NCBI GenBank assembly: GCA_013399305.1
Contig: VXAI01000088.1
Coordinates: forward strand, 2,087,224 to 2,151,223
Length of the DNA stretch: 64,000 nt
Source of the DNA: Rostratula benghalensis
Taxonomy: Eukaryota > Chordata > Aves > Charadriiformes > Rostratulidae
Reading direction: 5' to 3'
The notes under the pieces are model-generated. The model saw nothing but the letters and a program-made list of their open reading frames with translations. It was not told where the DNA came from and ran no database searches. How positions within the stretch are numbered: the stretch's first letter is position 1; every line of letters starts with the position of its first letter. A program made the position numbers and the translations under genes. Positions 25,008 through 38,036 of this stretch are shown one piece after another.

Positions 25008-28000
25008 TATTACACATATACATTTCTGAAGAATGTATTAAAACTTTATTTTTTTCCTATTCATTGATTCTTTCTTCAGTTTTTCTGGGGCAAGTGCTTT
25101 TGTTTAGGTTGACTTTTCTGGTTCCCTGTTTAACTTCAGCTTAACTATGCATTTCTAAAAGGTTCTTCACTGTGATATGTCAAAATCTGGGTCATTACAG
25201 TAACTGCAGGAGTCTATGCAAATTTCTGCCCCTCTACTTGACGCAAACTGGGAGTCCTGATCCAGATAAGCAGTGAATGTAAATCAAGCTCAGACAAGTC
25301 CATAATCAAGAAGCCAGAAAGTTCTAAACTTAGTAATAAATAGCAGCGGGTCTTACTCATACTGTGATACAACTTGGGTATTCAGTAGACTCTTTGTGGA
25401 GTAAAAAAGTCACCTTAGAAAGCCTTCAGTTTGCTTTTGGGAATCATCCTACAGTGGCATAGGCATCTACAAGTCTATAAAACCTGGCATGTGTCCTTTA
25501 GCCTTTATGGTCACCATCAAGTTATGGCAATCCAAACTCGTCTCTACTAGGTCTCAATCTATAGTTCTTCTAAACTAACTGTGCCCAACACCTAACAGAT
25601 AAGTGAGGGCATCTACAAGAACTGTATCCATTCAGACCCAATTATTTCCCAGTCTTAGTGAATTTGCTGACAACCAATGAAAGTTGTGCAAAATCACTTC
25701 CCAAAATCCTGACAATTAAAGCAAAGTATGCCTAAGTGTTTGTCGCATCCTGTAAAAGAACTGCACTGGATGTATGAAAGTGGAAAATCAACCCTGTTAA
25801 TGCATTTCAGGTGCCCACCAGAATTTCTCTCTCTTCAGCTGTACCTTTGACATGGGGTAGCTACGTAGGAACTACTTGATCCCATCACCCCAGCTGTTGG
25901 TAATCCCAATTTTTCATTCTTTTATTGGCAGATGCTTGGGTTTATTAAATGTTAACTCATATAATATAATCCACTCATCTGGGAAAGGACATTATCTGCA
26001 GGATTTGTTGCTTTGTCTCCTGCTCCTGGCTACGTTGACAAAGAACAGCAATCCATGTGGCACTTTGGATTGCTGTTAGCTTGCATATCAAGAGACAGAT
26101 AGACATAATGAAACTCTGCAACTTAGTCACAGTTTGCTATTAATACCTGTGGATCGGGATTGCAGCTCTGGAGAAAAAAGGCTCTTTTGTGTGGTAGGAT
26201 ACACAGCAGCTAAATTGGAAGCTAGATTTTGAATTTATGTTTTGTGCTTATACTTCAAGGTTTGAGAGATCTTTATAATTTAAAATAACACCTTATAAAG
26301 AAATGAAATTGAAACACCAAAATATATATTTCAAAACAATGCCATTAGATGCATTTAAAGTGCATAAAACCAGATTGTGCCTCTTTCTAAAATTACTCTT
26401 TTTTATGTATTTTCTCACAATAGTGGCATTATGCATTTGTTAGAGTAGATATGGTGTATGTAGTTTAAATCAGAATTTATGTAAATTAAGCTCAAAATTT
26501 GGTAGCTTTATGTCTCCCTGCATCTGTCTTGAAAATGATATAAAGCCATTCTTAGACTTCAATTATGAGAAAAAATTGTTCAGTTTTATAGGCTGCTTAA
26601 TCACACAGTATCTAAATGTGCATAGGGTGGCAAGTAACAGATAATATTTAGCAATGTTTTAGTTTTTTACAGAAGGCAGACCTGAATGATATGATATCCT
26701 ATTATATGGTGAGAAACTCACATAATCAGGTACCACTGCAAAAACATTGCAGATGTGTATCTTCAATGTGTTATGTATAATTGTATTCCCCTTTCTATTA
26801 CCAGCAGCATAAGAATGTGAGATCACCCCCTGCAACCCAAAATTTTTGCATTGGTGAGTTGTTTCTGAGCTGTTATGTTTTCTGTACTACATAAAATAAC
26901 AACAACAACAAAAAAAGCCCAGAACGAAACCAGACAAAAACCCATCAGTTAGCAACTAGTGGCAATTTAAATAATCAGTATGTTAAAGTGCAACCTGTAA
27001 AAGGATGTAATATCAGGAGATAGGCTCAAGATCCGAACACCACAGCACCGTGAAAAAGGAGATGAAGAAAGTAGAGAACTGTTTATTCATGCGTGAAGGG
27101 GTTATAGTGACTCAGACTTCTGACATGCTCTATTTTCAGGGCCACTTTCTAATCCCAGAAGTACTGCAGAACTGCAAGCTGAAGAAAACCTGCTACTCAG
27201 CCTGTGTGCCTAAGGAGATTTTTTTTTTTTTTTTGAGTTACAGGGACTGCAGATACATCTAAAATTAAGAAACTGTTCCTCGGACTCTTAGGAAGACACA
27301 CTTGTAATTGCTGCTACATTTGTAGGGTTCTGCTGAATCCTGGAGTTCATTTACCTACTTTAAAAAAATACTGTTAATAGCTAACTTAATGAACAAAACC
27401 CACTCTTACTAATTTTCTCTGCTATCCTCCCAATCTGTTTAACATCTTAGGAGGATTAATGTCATCTGTTTTTTCAGTCACTGGAGTCAATAGGGCTATT
27501 GACTTAACAGTATCTTCTATGAAAGACGTTGGTGCACAATAAATACTTACTAAAGCAAATATTAAAGTATTTTTATAATGGACACTGTAAAATCTAAGTA
27601 GCAGGCAAGTTAGGGTCTTAATGAACAAAATGTCATGCAATACATCAAGAATGAGAGTCCTATCTTAAACACTTGAGCTGTTACAATAAGAGTCCAAAGG
27701 TTGAAATTCATCAGGAAGTTCTAGAAGGGTGTAATCCTAATAAGGTGTTTTATAGCAGCCCCATGGTAGGGAGATGCCACTGATGAAATGGACTAACTGG
27801 GGCCATGACCACAGTTCCCCCCTTTCCAGACACCAGCCAGGGATTTTCAAGGAGGAAGGAAAGTAGGAAAGTAATGGACACATCCATTTATTTTCTGTAT
27901 CAGCTGTATGTGGGGATACTCAGAAATTAACTTTATTGTCTCCAGTCATGCCTGCATTGTGGCTGACTGAGGTGTCTTTTACAGTATATTCAATGTGCAA

Positions 28001-28314
28001 GAAATAATGTACAGATGTAGCCCGAATGTATAACCAGAAAAATGAAACATAAAAGGGGGAGAAAATATATGCTGTTGATATACAGAAGAGAGAGGACACA
28101 GAGGTTTGCAGAATTTTTAAACTATTAAACTTGGGATCTGCAGTGAGATTTTTGTATGATCCTGCATAAACGTGTCTTTCTATCTCTTCTATAGATATGG
28201 GCTATCATTGCATCTATGATTTATATGAGTACATAGTGGGAGAGAGAAAGAAAAGTATGTTGATTGTTTGTTAAAAGTATTTTGACAAAAAAAAAATACC
28301 CGCAATGCACAAGC

Positions 28315-28575
28315 ATTTTTTCTTTTTTTTTTCTCTTTTTCTTTTTATTTTCACTTTTCTTTTTCTTTTTCTTTTTCTTTTTCTTTTTCTTTTTCTTTTT
28401 CTTTTTCTTTTTCTTTTTCTTTTTCTTTTTCTTTTTCTTTTTCTTTTTCTTTTTCTTTTTCTTTTTCTTTTTCTTTTTCTTTTTCTTTTTCTTTTTCTTT
28501 TTCTTTTTCTTTTTGTCTTTTCCTTTTTCTCTTTTCCTTTCTCCTTCTTTTTACTAGTCCTTTTTCTTTTTCTCT
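28315..28575. repeat. Pyrimidine tract with (CTTTTT)26 core
   Basis: The plus strand is nearly pure pyrimidine for about 260 bp. Positions 28,359-28,514 form an uninterrupted 6-base repeat CTTTTT, 26 units, flanked by impure CT-rich sequence on both sides. The perfect core suggests recent growth. It produces three long artificial open frames (poly Leu-Phe, poly Phe and, on the other strand, poly Lys-Glu), none of which is a gene. Mirror symmetry makes it a candidate for triplex DNA. Confidence 0.97.
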
Positions 28576-30102
28576 TTTGTTTTTTGTTGTTGTTTTCACT
28601 GAAGACTCACACAGGTCAATTGAGTTAATACCTATTATCAGTCCAATTTAGAAATGGAAGGCGTTGCTCAGTCTAGATTTAGTTGCCTCAGTTATTTATT
28701 TTGAGGTGATGAGAAAAGAAGGCTGTTGCTGATCTGGTGGCCAGGAGTAACAGCTGGTATTTTCTCCTCTTGAAAGGATTGCCAAGGACAGAAATACGTA
28801 AAGCACTAGTGCCACAAAAGACTCAGAAATCTGTCTGAGCAGCTGTCACTGCGATGAACATAGTGCAAATATGTAAAATGTTACTTTGGGTTGCCAAAAT
28901 CTTCAGTGGTTTTGGCACCTCGTAGCTGTAAAACTGGATGTTCTGTGGATGGTGACAGTAATATCAATGTCAGGCACCTCTCTGCAGCAAGTATGAAGAT
29001 GCAAGGTCTTTTATTACATGTTTACTGAGATGTTGCCAACGGGATGGCAGAGACAAGACAGGCATCAGTATGCTTCAGTGAGTTCATATACGGATTGTTC
29101 TTTAATTTAATTTAGTTTCGCCATCAAACAGATAAGATGCAAGCAGTTAGCATTTTTCACAGTAGGATGGCAAGAAAGAGATGTGCTAAGGAGCAAGTCT
29201 TCAGCTCCAGAAAGAGACAAAGTCAGAAAAGAGATTTAGGAAAGGAGGAGAGGAAAGGCAAGAAAATCTGGGATTTGCACAGATGTGTGTTTCTATGTAA
29301 AATAAGTTACTATTTTGAAATGTGGCATTTTAGAAAAAAAAGGATTATTTCTTTCTTCTTTCAATACAATGTGAGTGCAACTTTCATAAAGCAAATTCCT
29401 TGTAAAATCATGACACCTAAAGTTTTGCCATTATCTTTAATGGGATAATATTCCCTTAAGTGCATGTGGGCAACTCAGTTCGGAAAATCCATTTTAGAGT
29501 GGGATGGTATTGATTTTGGCTTGTCCTCTACCTCACAGGCTGAAATTGAAGGGGCAATCTCATCTGCTTGATGGAACTAGAGCAATCATTTCAAGGTTCT
29601 AGTAATAGAGTAGCTAAAGCATGGCCCAGATGGACTTCTCTGCTACAGGACATGAGCTAAAACTGCATTATTTTTTCTTTTTCAAAATCCATTTCGTTAC
29701 TCAGCAACTAATATTCAAACTCCATTGACAGGTGGTCTATGTGGTAAAGCTTTGCACCTTTTCATTTTTGACAACTGCTTAGCAGGTTCAGTCAATGGCA
29801 TACAAAAGGAGAAGAAACTTCTAGGATACACATACTTTTGAAAATACAGTTGTTGGACAAGGTACAATTTGTAATTATTAGTCACCTAAGCACAATGGGA
29901 CACAAAACAAAATACAAAGCACATCCATTAAAATATGAATCTAGAAGGAAAAAAAAAAAAAAAAAAGAAACCAAAGAAGTTGCTTTGTTATTTCTTTGGA
30001 CATAACTATTTAAAAATAAGAATTTAAGGAGGCACTAGTGTCTAGCAAATAATTATATAAAATGATAGTCCTTGCTTCATATTGTTCTGGAAACAGGAAA
30101 GA

Positions 30103-30120
30103 ACACCACCACCACCACCA
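30103..30120. repeat. (CCA)6 trinucleotide run
   Basis: Six CCA-type units in an A-rich context. A short microsatellite. Confidence 0.85.
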
Positions 30121-33100
30121 AAAAGAGAGATATACACTGCAAGAATATCAAGAAGGAATAATAAAGTAACTTGATGGTGTGACAGAAACTACCTAATGGT
30201 CCAGGATTGGCATTGTTGTCTGGGCAATGTACAGCAACAGTAAAAGAAATAAACAAAATGTAATGATGCATGGGGAACAGGGTGGGGAAAACAGCAGAAA
30301 ATATAGTGTCACAATACAAATCAGTGACTTTCCCTCATATGGAATATCATTTTGATGGAATATCATTTGGTATATTCCAGCTCTGAAAAAAATACATCAG
30401 AATAATATATGCCGTCCAGAGAAAGATGATTAGAATGACTTAATAGACAAAACCTCTTTTCTGAAGAGAGATTGAAAAGATATGGTTGGTTTATTTTCAA
30501 GAGAACATAAAGAGAGACACAATAAAAGTATATTCCAGTAATTTGCATAAGAACTACACTGCAGAGAATCAAACAGAATCATATCAGTTGTCATCGCTTT
30601 TCCAATTTTGCATTTCAGGTATAAAACACCACTGAAAGGAGATATAATTCAAAGGTCATTTCCTTTATATTTCAAAAGAAAAAACAAATAATTTTCTGAT
30701 GCTTTAGCAGGAAGATACTATATTTTTTCATAGGAACATGTAATGATGTTTCGGGGTTTATATGTCACAAAGGCTTGGAGGTGGAAACTGTCCTGAAATA
30801 ATTGTCACAAATGCAAAGCCATCTAGTTGTATGACCAGATGCAAGAACAAATACCAATATGTGGCAGTGAGGATGAGGTAAAAACTGGTTTTGATTTTGC
30901 AATGAATTTTGATGTAATCATAGGCCAGTGAGCTGCTGTGATATTTTTTAAAACTGTTATGATTTTTAGTGTTGTTCTAAAGGTACAAATATTTAGAGGT
31001 TGTTTTTATAAAATATTCATGATACTGCTTCTTAATCATTTCAATGGAGATAAAAATCTTTCCAACAGGGTGAGGTTCTAAAATTTTGGTGGGTTTGGCT
31101 CATCCTTACAAGAAATCTGGCTGAAATATTCAGTATTCACAGCCTTTTGATAAAGTGAGCAATATATAACCCCTCAGAGATCTTTCATCTCTCTAAATAA
31201 TGCACATATGATGCATTAGTGTAATGAGAATTAAGCTCTTCTCACAGCAAGACTCTACCACTTGTTCTCTACTTCCCGTTTTTGAGAGACATTTTCAGTT
31301 TACAATTCATTATAAATGTTACAACAAATTGCTGTGCTGAAAACCAAGAACAATCACGGTCCATACTACCTATTTGGAGGACATAATTTGTTTTTAATGT
31401 GCACTTTAAAGAATGAGAGTTGTTTTGGTTTCGTATGTATGAGTGTGTGACTTTTTTTCACATTGGTAATGACGTTACCAGATTTCATTAAAAATTTAAT
31501 TTTCAAGTCCTTGGTATAATGAGTCACGCATCAATTTAATCTCTCTTTATGTAAACCAGACTACCATAAAGAAATAAAACATTTGCCTTTAGCTGTTTAT
31601 ATCTTAGCTACCTATACCTTCCTTCTTGTAACTTGCAGGCCATTGGCCTACCTGAAATTAAGCCTTTAACTTTCCCAAGTTCTAGTTAATCTGTATATCT
31701 ACTTCCCCTACCCGACTTCTTTTCTCAGCATATTTTAATTTTTACATGCTTTTATGTTTTCCATTAGACGCCAAACCTTCATTTCTGTTTCTAGAAGAGA
31801 AAATAAGTGTTTGACTACAATACCTCATGACTGTTACCTACATCCAAGAGGGTCTCCTATACCTACAAATTGGAAAAAAATATTAAGGTGAATTAAGTAT
31901 TTGGAGATTTTTCCCCTGGTGTCCATAAAATAAGAACAGTAAAAATCCTTGAAGAATGGAAAAGGTTACTCCAAGTGGCATAGGAGGAATTTGTAAATAT
32001 GGACAGAGATATAACTTAAGAGAATAATGAAATATAAAGGGAATAAGGAAAGTGCTTCCATTGGAAAAAAACAAATTATGGTTATCGTAATTGTGATGTC
32101 TGTTCGGTACATTATGCAAGGAAGTAATCATGGACCTGGTTCTCAAAACAGATGCTAGAAGAATGTGCTGCTAAGACAACTTACAGAAGCACAGTATAAT
32201 TATAGTTCTGAAAAAAAGTTTTAATATGTCAGGTTTTAACAAATTAATATTTGATGAACACACCTAAAAAGTGATAAATGGCCATTTGTGTTTCTGAGAA
32301 AAGGCACACTGAAGGTCATTTTCAAAATTCATTCGAAAATTCATTTGACCTACAAAAATGTGGGAAATCACCAGATTTTACAAAACATCTTGTCAGTCTA
32401 TAATTTCTATGGCCTTAAAATCAGTTTAATTCATTCTTCAGATCTTTTTTATTGCCCTGAAATCAAGAAAATAATACCTTGGACAACATAAATTTTCCAT
32501 GGAAATTAAAACTTATGCCATATTTAAGGCCAAGAAAGAAAGAAAAAGCAGCTAATTAGTAAACAAATGGGAAACATGCTAAAATATCCAAGACAGAAGA
32601 CTCTCACTTAAGAAATTCAAGTGAGAACAGTGAGAACAAAACCTATACAACGGAAATGTTGACTAAGATCATAAGGCAAATAAAAACAAATGTTCTTTAG
32701 AGTTCGTGGTGGCAATCATGGATTTTCTGTTCAATGATAAAACAAAGCAAGACCTCCTTAAGCAGCAAGCAGTTTGAAAAAATATTCTTCAAAGAAAAGA
32801 AAAATAGTGGATGAGATTTTTTTTGTTTTCTCCTGTTTATGAAATGTGAGCAGTATATGCTAAAATGTAGGAAAGTTACTTTTATTTCTTGTTTCACTTT
32901 TATTTTCTGCATTACTTTGACTAAACAGCTGAAAGGAAACAGCTTGGAGTATGTATCAGGAAAATGGGAGGAGGGGAAGCACTCGTAAACCCTACTATCA
33001 TTAATTATTCAATACATGGTCAGATTTATTGCAATCATTATCTCCTGTGCTTATAGGTCATCCAGTATCCTATGCCTCGATGCTATTTCAGGAACCTATA

Positions 33101-34115
33101 TATCAGAGATATCTTGTCTGGCTTTTTGCCTTTTTGAACAAGATTATGTAATTTCCTACAATTACTGAAATGGGTGATGAATGCACTCTTTACTTAAATA
33201 TGCTAAAGAGACATAATTATCACAAAGACATTAGCTTTACCTTTTGGAAATATAAGAAGCTATTGGAAAAGTCACTTTTTAGTGAGCTACTTGATATTCA
33301 GGCTCCTGGTATAGTCAATTTAACTAGAATATGGTACTTCATTGGCAAAAACTAGGATATTACCATTTTAGAATTCTTTCTGCTTTCTGTAAGATGATTA
33401 CAGGTCACAGCTTTATTTGTACTGCTGGTGGTTTGAATTCTAATAAATTTATATTTAGGAGAAAAAGGTAATTATGGAATAGACTACAGATATAGAAATT
33501 CGAACTCAATTTATCTTTTGTCTTTCCTAGTAAGTAGTACAGGTACTCAGCAAGTGAGCAATTTATTTTTCATTCCACACACATCTTGGTTTTATAACTT
33601 CCTGACAAAAATGTGGTGTTTCACACAATCTAAACTGAAGAGCTATGACATGACTGTCATATAATTTACTAAGCAGAGATAGGAGATAAATTCATTAAAT
33701 CATGAGTAGTTATTGCTAAATGTTCGGAGGGATGAAACAGCCTTTCCCTTACATTGTGGGAACACTTTCAACTAAACTAATATCATTAGTATGTAGATTA
33801 TCCACAGTACTGTTCAAGAACCTTGATTGCTTCTTGCTGTGGCTGATAACAGATTTCCAGAAACAGAAGAGAAAACAAGTATTTCTTCTTGTTACTGACT
33901 TTTTTTTTTCCCCAATGTATTTGGAACATATTCATATGGTATTGAAAGTTTTCATTTATATGAAAATCTAACCATAGACATACGAGGTATACCCACTCAA
34001 TCCAATGCCTTTAAAAGAGGGTGAGAACATCTGCTCATTAATTTAGTGATGGTATTATTCTAGAGTATGGCACATCTTTCTAGAGCACTTTCTACACTGA
34101 GACTTTGAAGGCTGA

Positions 34116-34138
34116 GATTGCAGAGTTTCTCTGCAATC
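34116..34138. repeat. Hairpin, 10-bp perfect arms with 3-base loop
   Basis: GATTGCAGAG (34,116-34,125) and its exact reverse complement (34,129-34,138) flank TTT. Further pairing (CTG with CAG) is possible with a two-base bulge. The arms are not simple A/T sequence, so chance is less likely than for the A/T palindromes. There is no T-run directly after it, so it does not look like a bacterial-type terminator. Confidence 0.85.
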
Positions 34139-36979
34139 AGTTTCTTTCTGTTCTTATCCTCATAATTTTTTCAGGAATGCTTTGGAAGGAAGCTTATGCA
34201 CTGATGATAGTTTACCATTCCAGGCAAACTCTTGAGAAAACAGAATAGCTAATTTGAGTTACGCCTTTATTAAAAATTAGGGCATTTAAATTGTTATAAA
34301 TGTGTGCTAACACTAAGCAAACTGTCAATGTCAGGTGTCTGAAAGCAACTTTTGAATTTGTCATGAAGTGCCAATCCCTTCTCACTTGTGCAGCAGAACA
34401 AATACATTGGTCTATCAGATCCTTTATATAGACTCAAACATTCCTCTTGAAAAAAGCAATAGCTTTTTTTTGGCAATACAATACAGAGCAGAAAAAATGT
34501 GGGTGAACAGCAGACAGAATTAGGTATTTTATGTAGTTTTAACTCCTCAATGAGGGACAAAAAGGCCACACTATCTCAGCAGCTGAAAAGTGCTAAGGTA
34601 CTAGTTTCTGCCCCCATTGCCTTTCAGCTCTTTGCTGCAGTATATTGGAAAAAAAAAAATTTCAACATTTTCCTGATCAAGTGAGTATACATATTCAAAG
34701 CACAGCAGTTTAAATTTTAAAATAAATTTTTTTTTTTAAATATCCAAATGCTGCAACCTGACAGCAGCCAAAACGACCAAAAACAATACAGAGAGGCAGT
34801 TCAGTGTGAGCAATGTCTGTATTAACTCTTACAGGTTACATTGGTTGGCTTCATTGTCTCTAGTGAGTCTGGAAAGAGGAAAGTAACATTTTTTACCATA
34901 CAAATCTTCCTCCAAGGTACTGACTCAACTTGGTGTTTTGTAGCATTTAACAGTATTTATCTTTGAATGGAAAAATTAAAATTAAAATGAAAAAAATCAA
35001 TAAAGCCATCATTTTTGTTTTTCTAATGAGCTTTTTCCTAAAACAGAGGAAACATTTTAAAATGCACAGATTTTTAGGTCTGTTACATTAAAAGAATGCC
35101 AAATAGTTAAAGAAAAGTGGATGAAACATGCTCAAAAGTAATAAACTTTGCAAAGATGCTACAGCGGGTGTACTACTGATAAGCTACAGCTTAAAGTCTT
35201 AAAAGGTCATTTGCAATTCATACAGAAACCTATATCTGTGCTGCATGTACTTTAAAAGGTTGTGTGCAACAGAGCAGAAAAAGAAATTATTTTAATCTGC
35301 TCAATATTGTTCTGATACAACCTTCTGAGACAAAAATGTTAATTTAGTACCTGCAGCATTCAGAACTTTCTGTTCTTGCAATTATTTGCCTATTTGACAT
35401 GGTCATGTGACAGTCTATTTAAAATACAAATGATCATCAACAATAGTCTTTTATGGCAGAGGAAAGTCCTCTACCTTAGAAAAGTATAGAAAAAGCAGGT
35501 TATTTGAATTTCTAATGAATATCTGCAGAGATATCTTCTACTATTCTGTTGAAAATGTGTATACTTTAAGCAAATATTTCTCTTATTCTAATAGTCAATG
35601 GATGCAAGAGTCAAAAACATCTAGTTAATGCAAACAGCTAGATAATGTGGACAAATTATTTGGACACCATAAATCAGAGTTTTTGCAGAACTAGGGAGAG
35701 AAGCAGAAATAGAGCCTGAAGTCATGCGAGAGCTGGTCCCATTCCCAGTGTGAAACCATCCAGCTTCCAAACTGTGGTTATTGATGCACAGGCATCTGAG
35801 CTGTAAGATGCTACTCTGGCAGCTTATAATAGCGTAATGGAAAATAGACTCCTTTCCACTATAAAAGCTGCCTTTACTGGTATGTGAGACCTAGAAAGCT
35901 TTTGTGCTGGCTCTCCTCCCCATAATTTGCCATTAAGAAAGGAAATCCTAAGTAGACAGCTAGGTTTTTTTTCATTTGCTTTAGCAGGGGGCATACTATT
36001 TCCCATTAGAAGATGCAAACTACTAAAATGTTGCCTTAATGTGAAAAAAGAAAATCTGACAGTCACACACTAGCAAGATTTAAAGAATGAAAATTTGCAA
36101 CCTTGACAAAAATGCATGTCATATTTCATTTAATATGATAATGTGGTCTCATTACTTTTTAATTGAATTATACTTAGCTAATACTTGACAACTAAGACTA
36201 CTAATTTTATAGGAAGCCATTTCACAATGCAAGAAGTATTAAGTGATCGACTAATTGGAAGAGCTTTCTGAATGTCAAGTATTATGTAAATGAAACTCCT
36301 AGCCTATTTAACCTGCTCTCTTAATGTAATTTTGTGAACTGTGTCCAAAGAATGTGGTAAAGTATGCTGAGTTACTGCGGTAATAAGGTTTCGGCAGTGA
36401 GCATTCTTTTGTTCTTTCTCCTAGCTTTAGTGTTTGTCACATTATCCTTGAAAGCCATTAAAAAAAGGCACTGTTCTACACTAGTTTGAAAACTGCATTC
36501 ACAATTTTAGTTTATTCAGTGAAATTTCTTTCCATACAAAGTAAATTAAACTTTAAAATTTACACATGTGTGAATCTGATCATGTTGCTGCTTCAATGGC
36601 ACAAAATTTCCCAATTGGATTTCTTAGCCTTCCTCCAGTCTGGACCAGTAAGGATTGTATTTAATTTTTCTGCCATTTTTCACGGTTTGCTTTTCATCTA
36701 AGAACTCTATATGTTGTTCATAAATTGATACTACATGGAGTGCTGAGAGTAGATGAGTGTCCCAGGTGGAGTCAAGCACTTCAGAACTCATCCTGGCAGA
36801 TGCCTTTAGCTTGGTTTTAAGAGTTTCCATTAGCAGCTGGTTTATGGCACCTCCCCAGACAACTCGCTTCAGTGCTGTACTAGACTTTCAGTCACAAAAT
36901 TCTTCTCCTAGTGCCTTTTGGCTGTAATTTACTTCCATTTCTACTTGTCTTATCCCTGGTGAAAAGTGGGAAGAGTCTG

Positions 36980-37670
36980 AGAGCCATTAGCACTTTTATC
37001 TTCAATCTTTAGCAGGAGAAGAAAATACTAATTCCTGAGTTTGTGTTTTTTAGGTCGCTTGTGTTGCTCTCTTCAGCATCTCCTGCAGCTGGTCCCTCTG
37101 TGGACCTGCCTCCATTTGATCACTGTGAGATGGATACTTAACAGTGTGAAACCTCACAGCAAGTTCAGTGACTCCCAACCGAGCATTGCCTCTTCAGAAA
37201 CAAAGACACCTACTATTCCATATATCCCAGTGTCAGGGAAATTGTATGCTTAAATAGAATACACTGGACAGAGTCTTACCACCAGAAACTTGTCTATAAG
37301 CTGCGGCACAAACATCAGTCACACCAGTGTTGTCAGGCACATCACCCTGATGTTGTGGTTACCCCCTGGCACTAGCTCTGCTGATCAAAGGTGGCCCCCG
37401 AGTGTTTGTGTTATATGACCAATCACTACAAGAAAACACAGTGGCATTTCTTATCTCAACAGCAAACTTTCCTCTCTTACTGGCAGGTGTTCTGTCCCTG
37501 GGATCCCTGCCTCCAGACAGTTTATCCCCTTCTGCAGTCAGATCTTCTTGCCACCGGAACCACGCCAGAACACTCTCAGTCGCAAATTACCACTGCTGAG
37601 TGGTTACAGTTCAAACGTTCCCTCCACCAGGAAAAGGTTGACTCCAAATCCAGGAGGCGGCCTTTGTGAA
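36980..37670. other. G/C-richer island, unassigned
   Basis: This segment is visibly richer in G and C than its surroundings and holds several overlapping open frames (37,041-37,253; 37,391-37,669; 37,402-37,599). Two good acceptor-like sites occur: TGTGTTTTTTAG ending at 37,053, and TCCTCTCTTACTGGCAG ending near 37,488. I cannot find matching strong donors. It may be an old, unrecognised retroelement or a decayed exon region. Confidence 0.4.
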
Positions 37671-38013
37671 AAGTAAAACTGAAATATTGCAGAAGGACTA
37701 CCATTTAACAATAAAGTAACAAACTCATTCTTGGTAGTGTGTATTTTTTCAGCTGCTCTTTTAATCCAATTATTCATGTTCGCCAGTATACATTAGTAAA
37801 GTGTGTCCTTGAGAAGTAGCTTATTAATATTACATTCAGAGGTTGATTACATTATGTAAGATTTCTTTTCTAAGTAGGGCCCTAATATTAAGACCCTAGA
37901 TCTTTCTTTTTAGAGGTACTTACATGAGTGGTCTATTTTTGTCTAAATTGTTAAGTATTCAATTGTTTCCAGCAGTCCAGGAAAGAATTTAGGAGTTTAA
38001 GTGCTCATTTATT

Positions 38014-38036
38014 AAAAAAAAAAAAAAAAAAAAAAA
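38014..38036. repeat. A23 homopolymer
   Basis: An uninterrupted run of 23 A. I see no retrocopied gene body upstream, so I treat it as a simple repeat. Confidence 0.9.

Larger units (their letters stand above)
23161..28314. other. A/T-rich non-coding stretch
   Basis: No gene is recognised. The stretch contains a G-rich run at 23,471-23,497 followed by a short (TTTG)n at 23,502-23,519, and an A/T inverted repeat at 24,968-25,007. T-runs occur near 27,219-27,236. Open frames are 97 codons or fewer with no family resemblance. Confidence 0.68.
28576..36979. other. A/T-rich non-coding stretch
   Basis: No gene is recognised in 8.4 kb. Small repeats are an A18 run at 29,949-29,966, a (CCA)n at 30,103-30,120, a hairpin at 34,116-34,138 and T/A runs near 34,640 and 34,725. 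Open frames are 103 codons or fewer and resemble nothing known. Confidence 0.68.

Noticed and set aside
28264..28628. Long open frames with poly Phe, poly Leu-Phe and, on the other strand, poly Lys-Glu
   Set aside because: They are read-through of the (CTTTTT)n repeat in every frame and do not represent proteins.
29949..29966. A18 run as the tail of a processed pseudogene
   Set aside because: I see no gene-like body or decayed coding sequence just upstream, and similar homopolymers are scattered through the window.
30182..30222. Possible tiny exon on the minus strand after a pyrimidine-rich AG
   Set aside because: The donor (GTAGTT) is weak and the segment is only about 27 bases; there is no other support.
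37391..37669. 92-codon open frame ending in a basic stretch
   Set aside because: It overlaps another frame of similar length and has no family resemblance or start context; kept only as part of the unassigned island.
38014..38036. A23 run as a retrocopy tail
   Set aside because: The upstream sequence is ordinary A/T-rich DNA without a recognisable parent gene.
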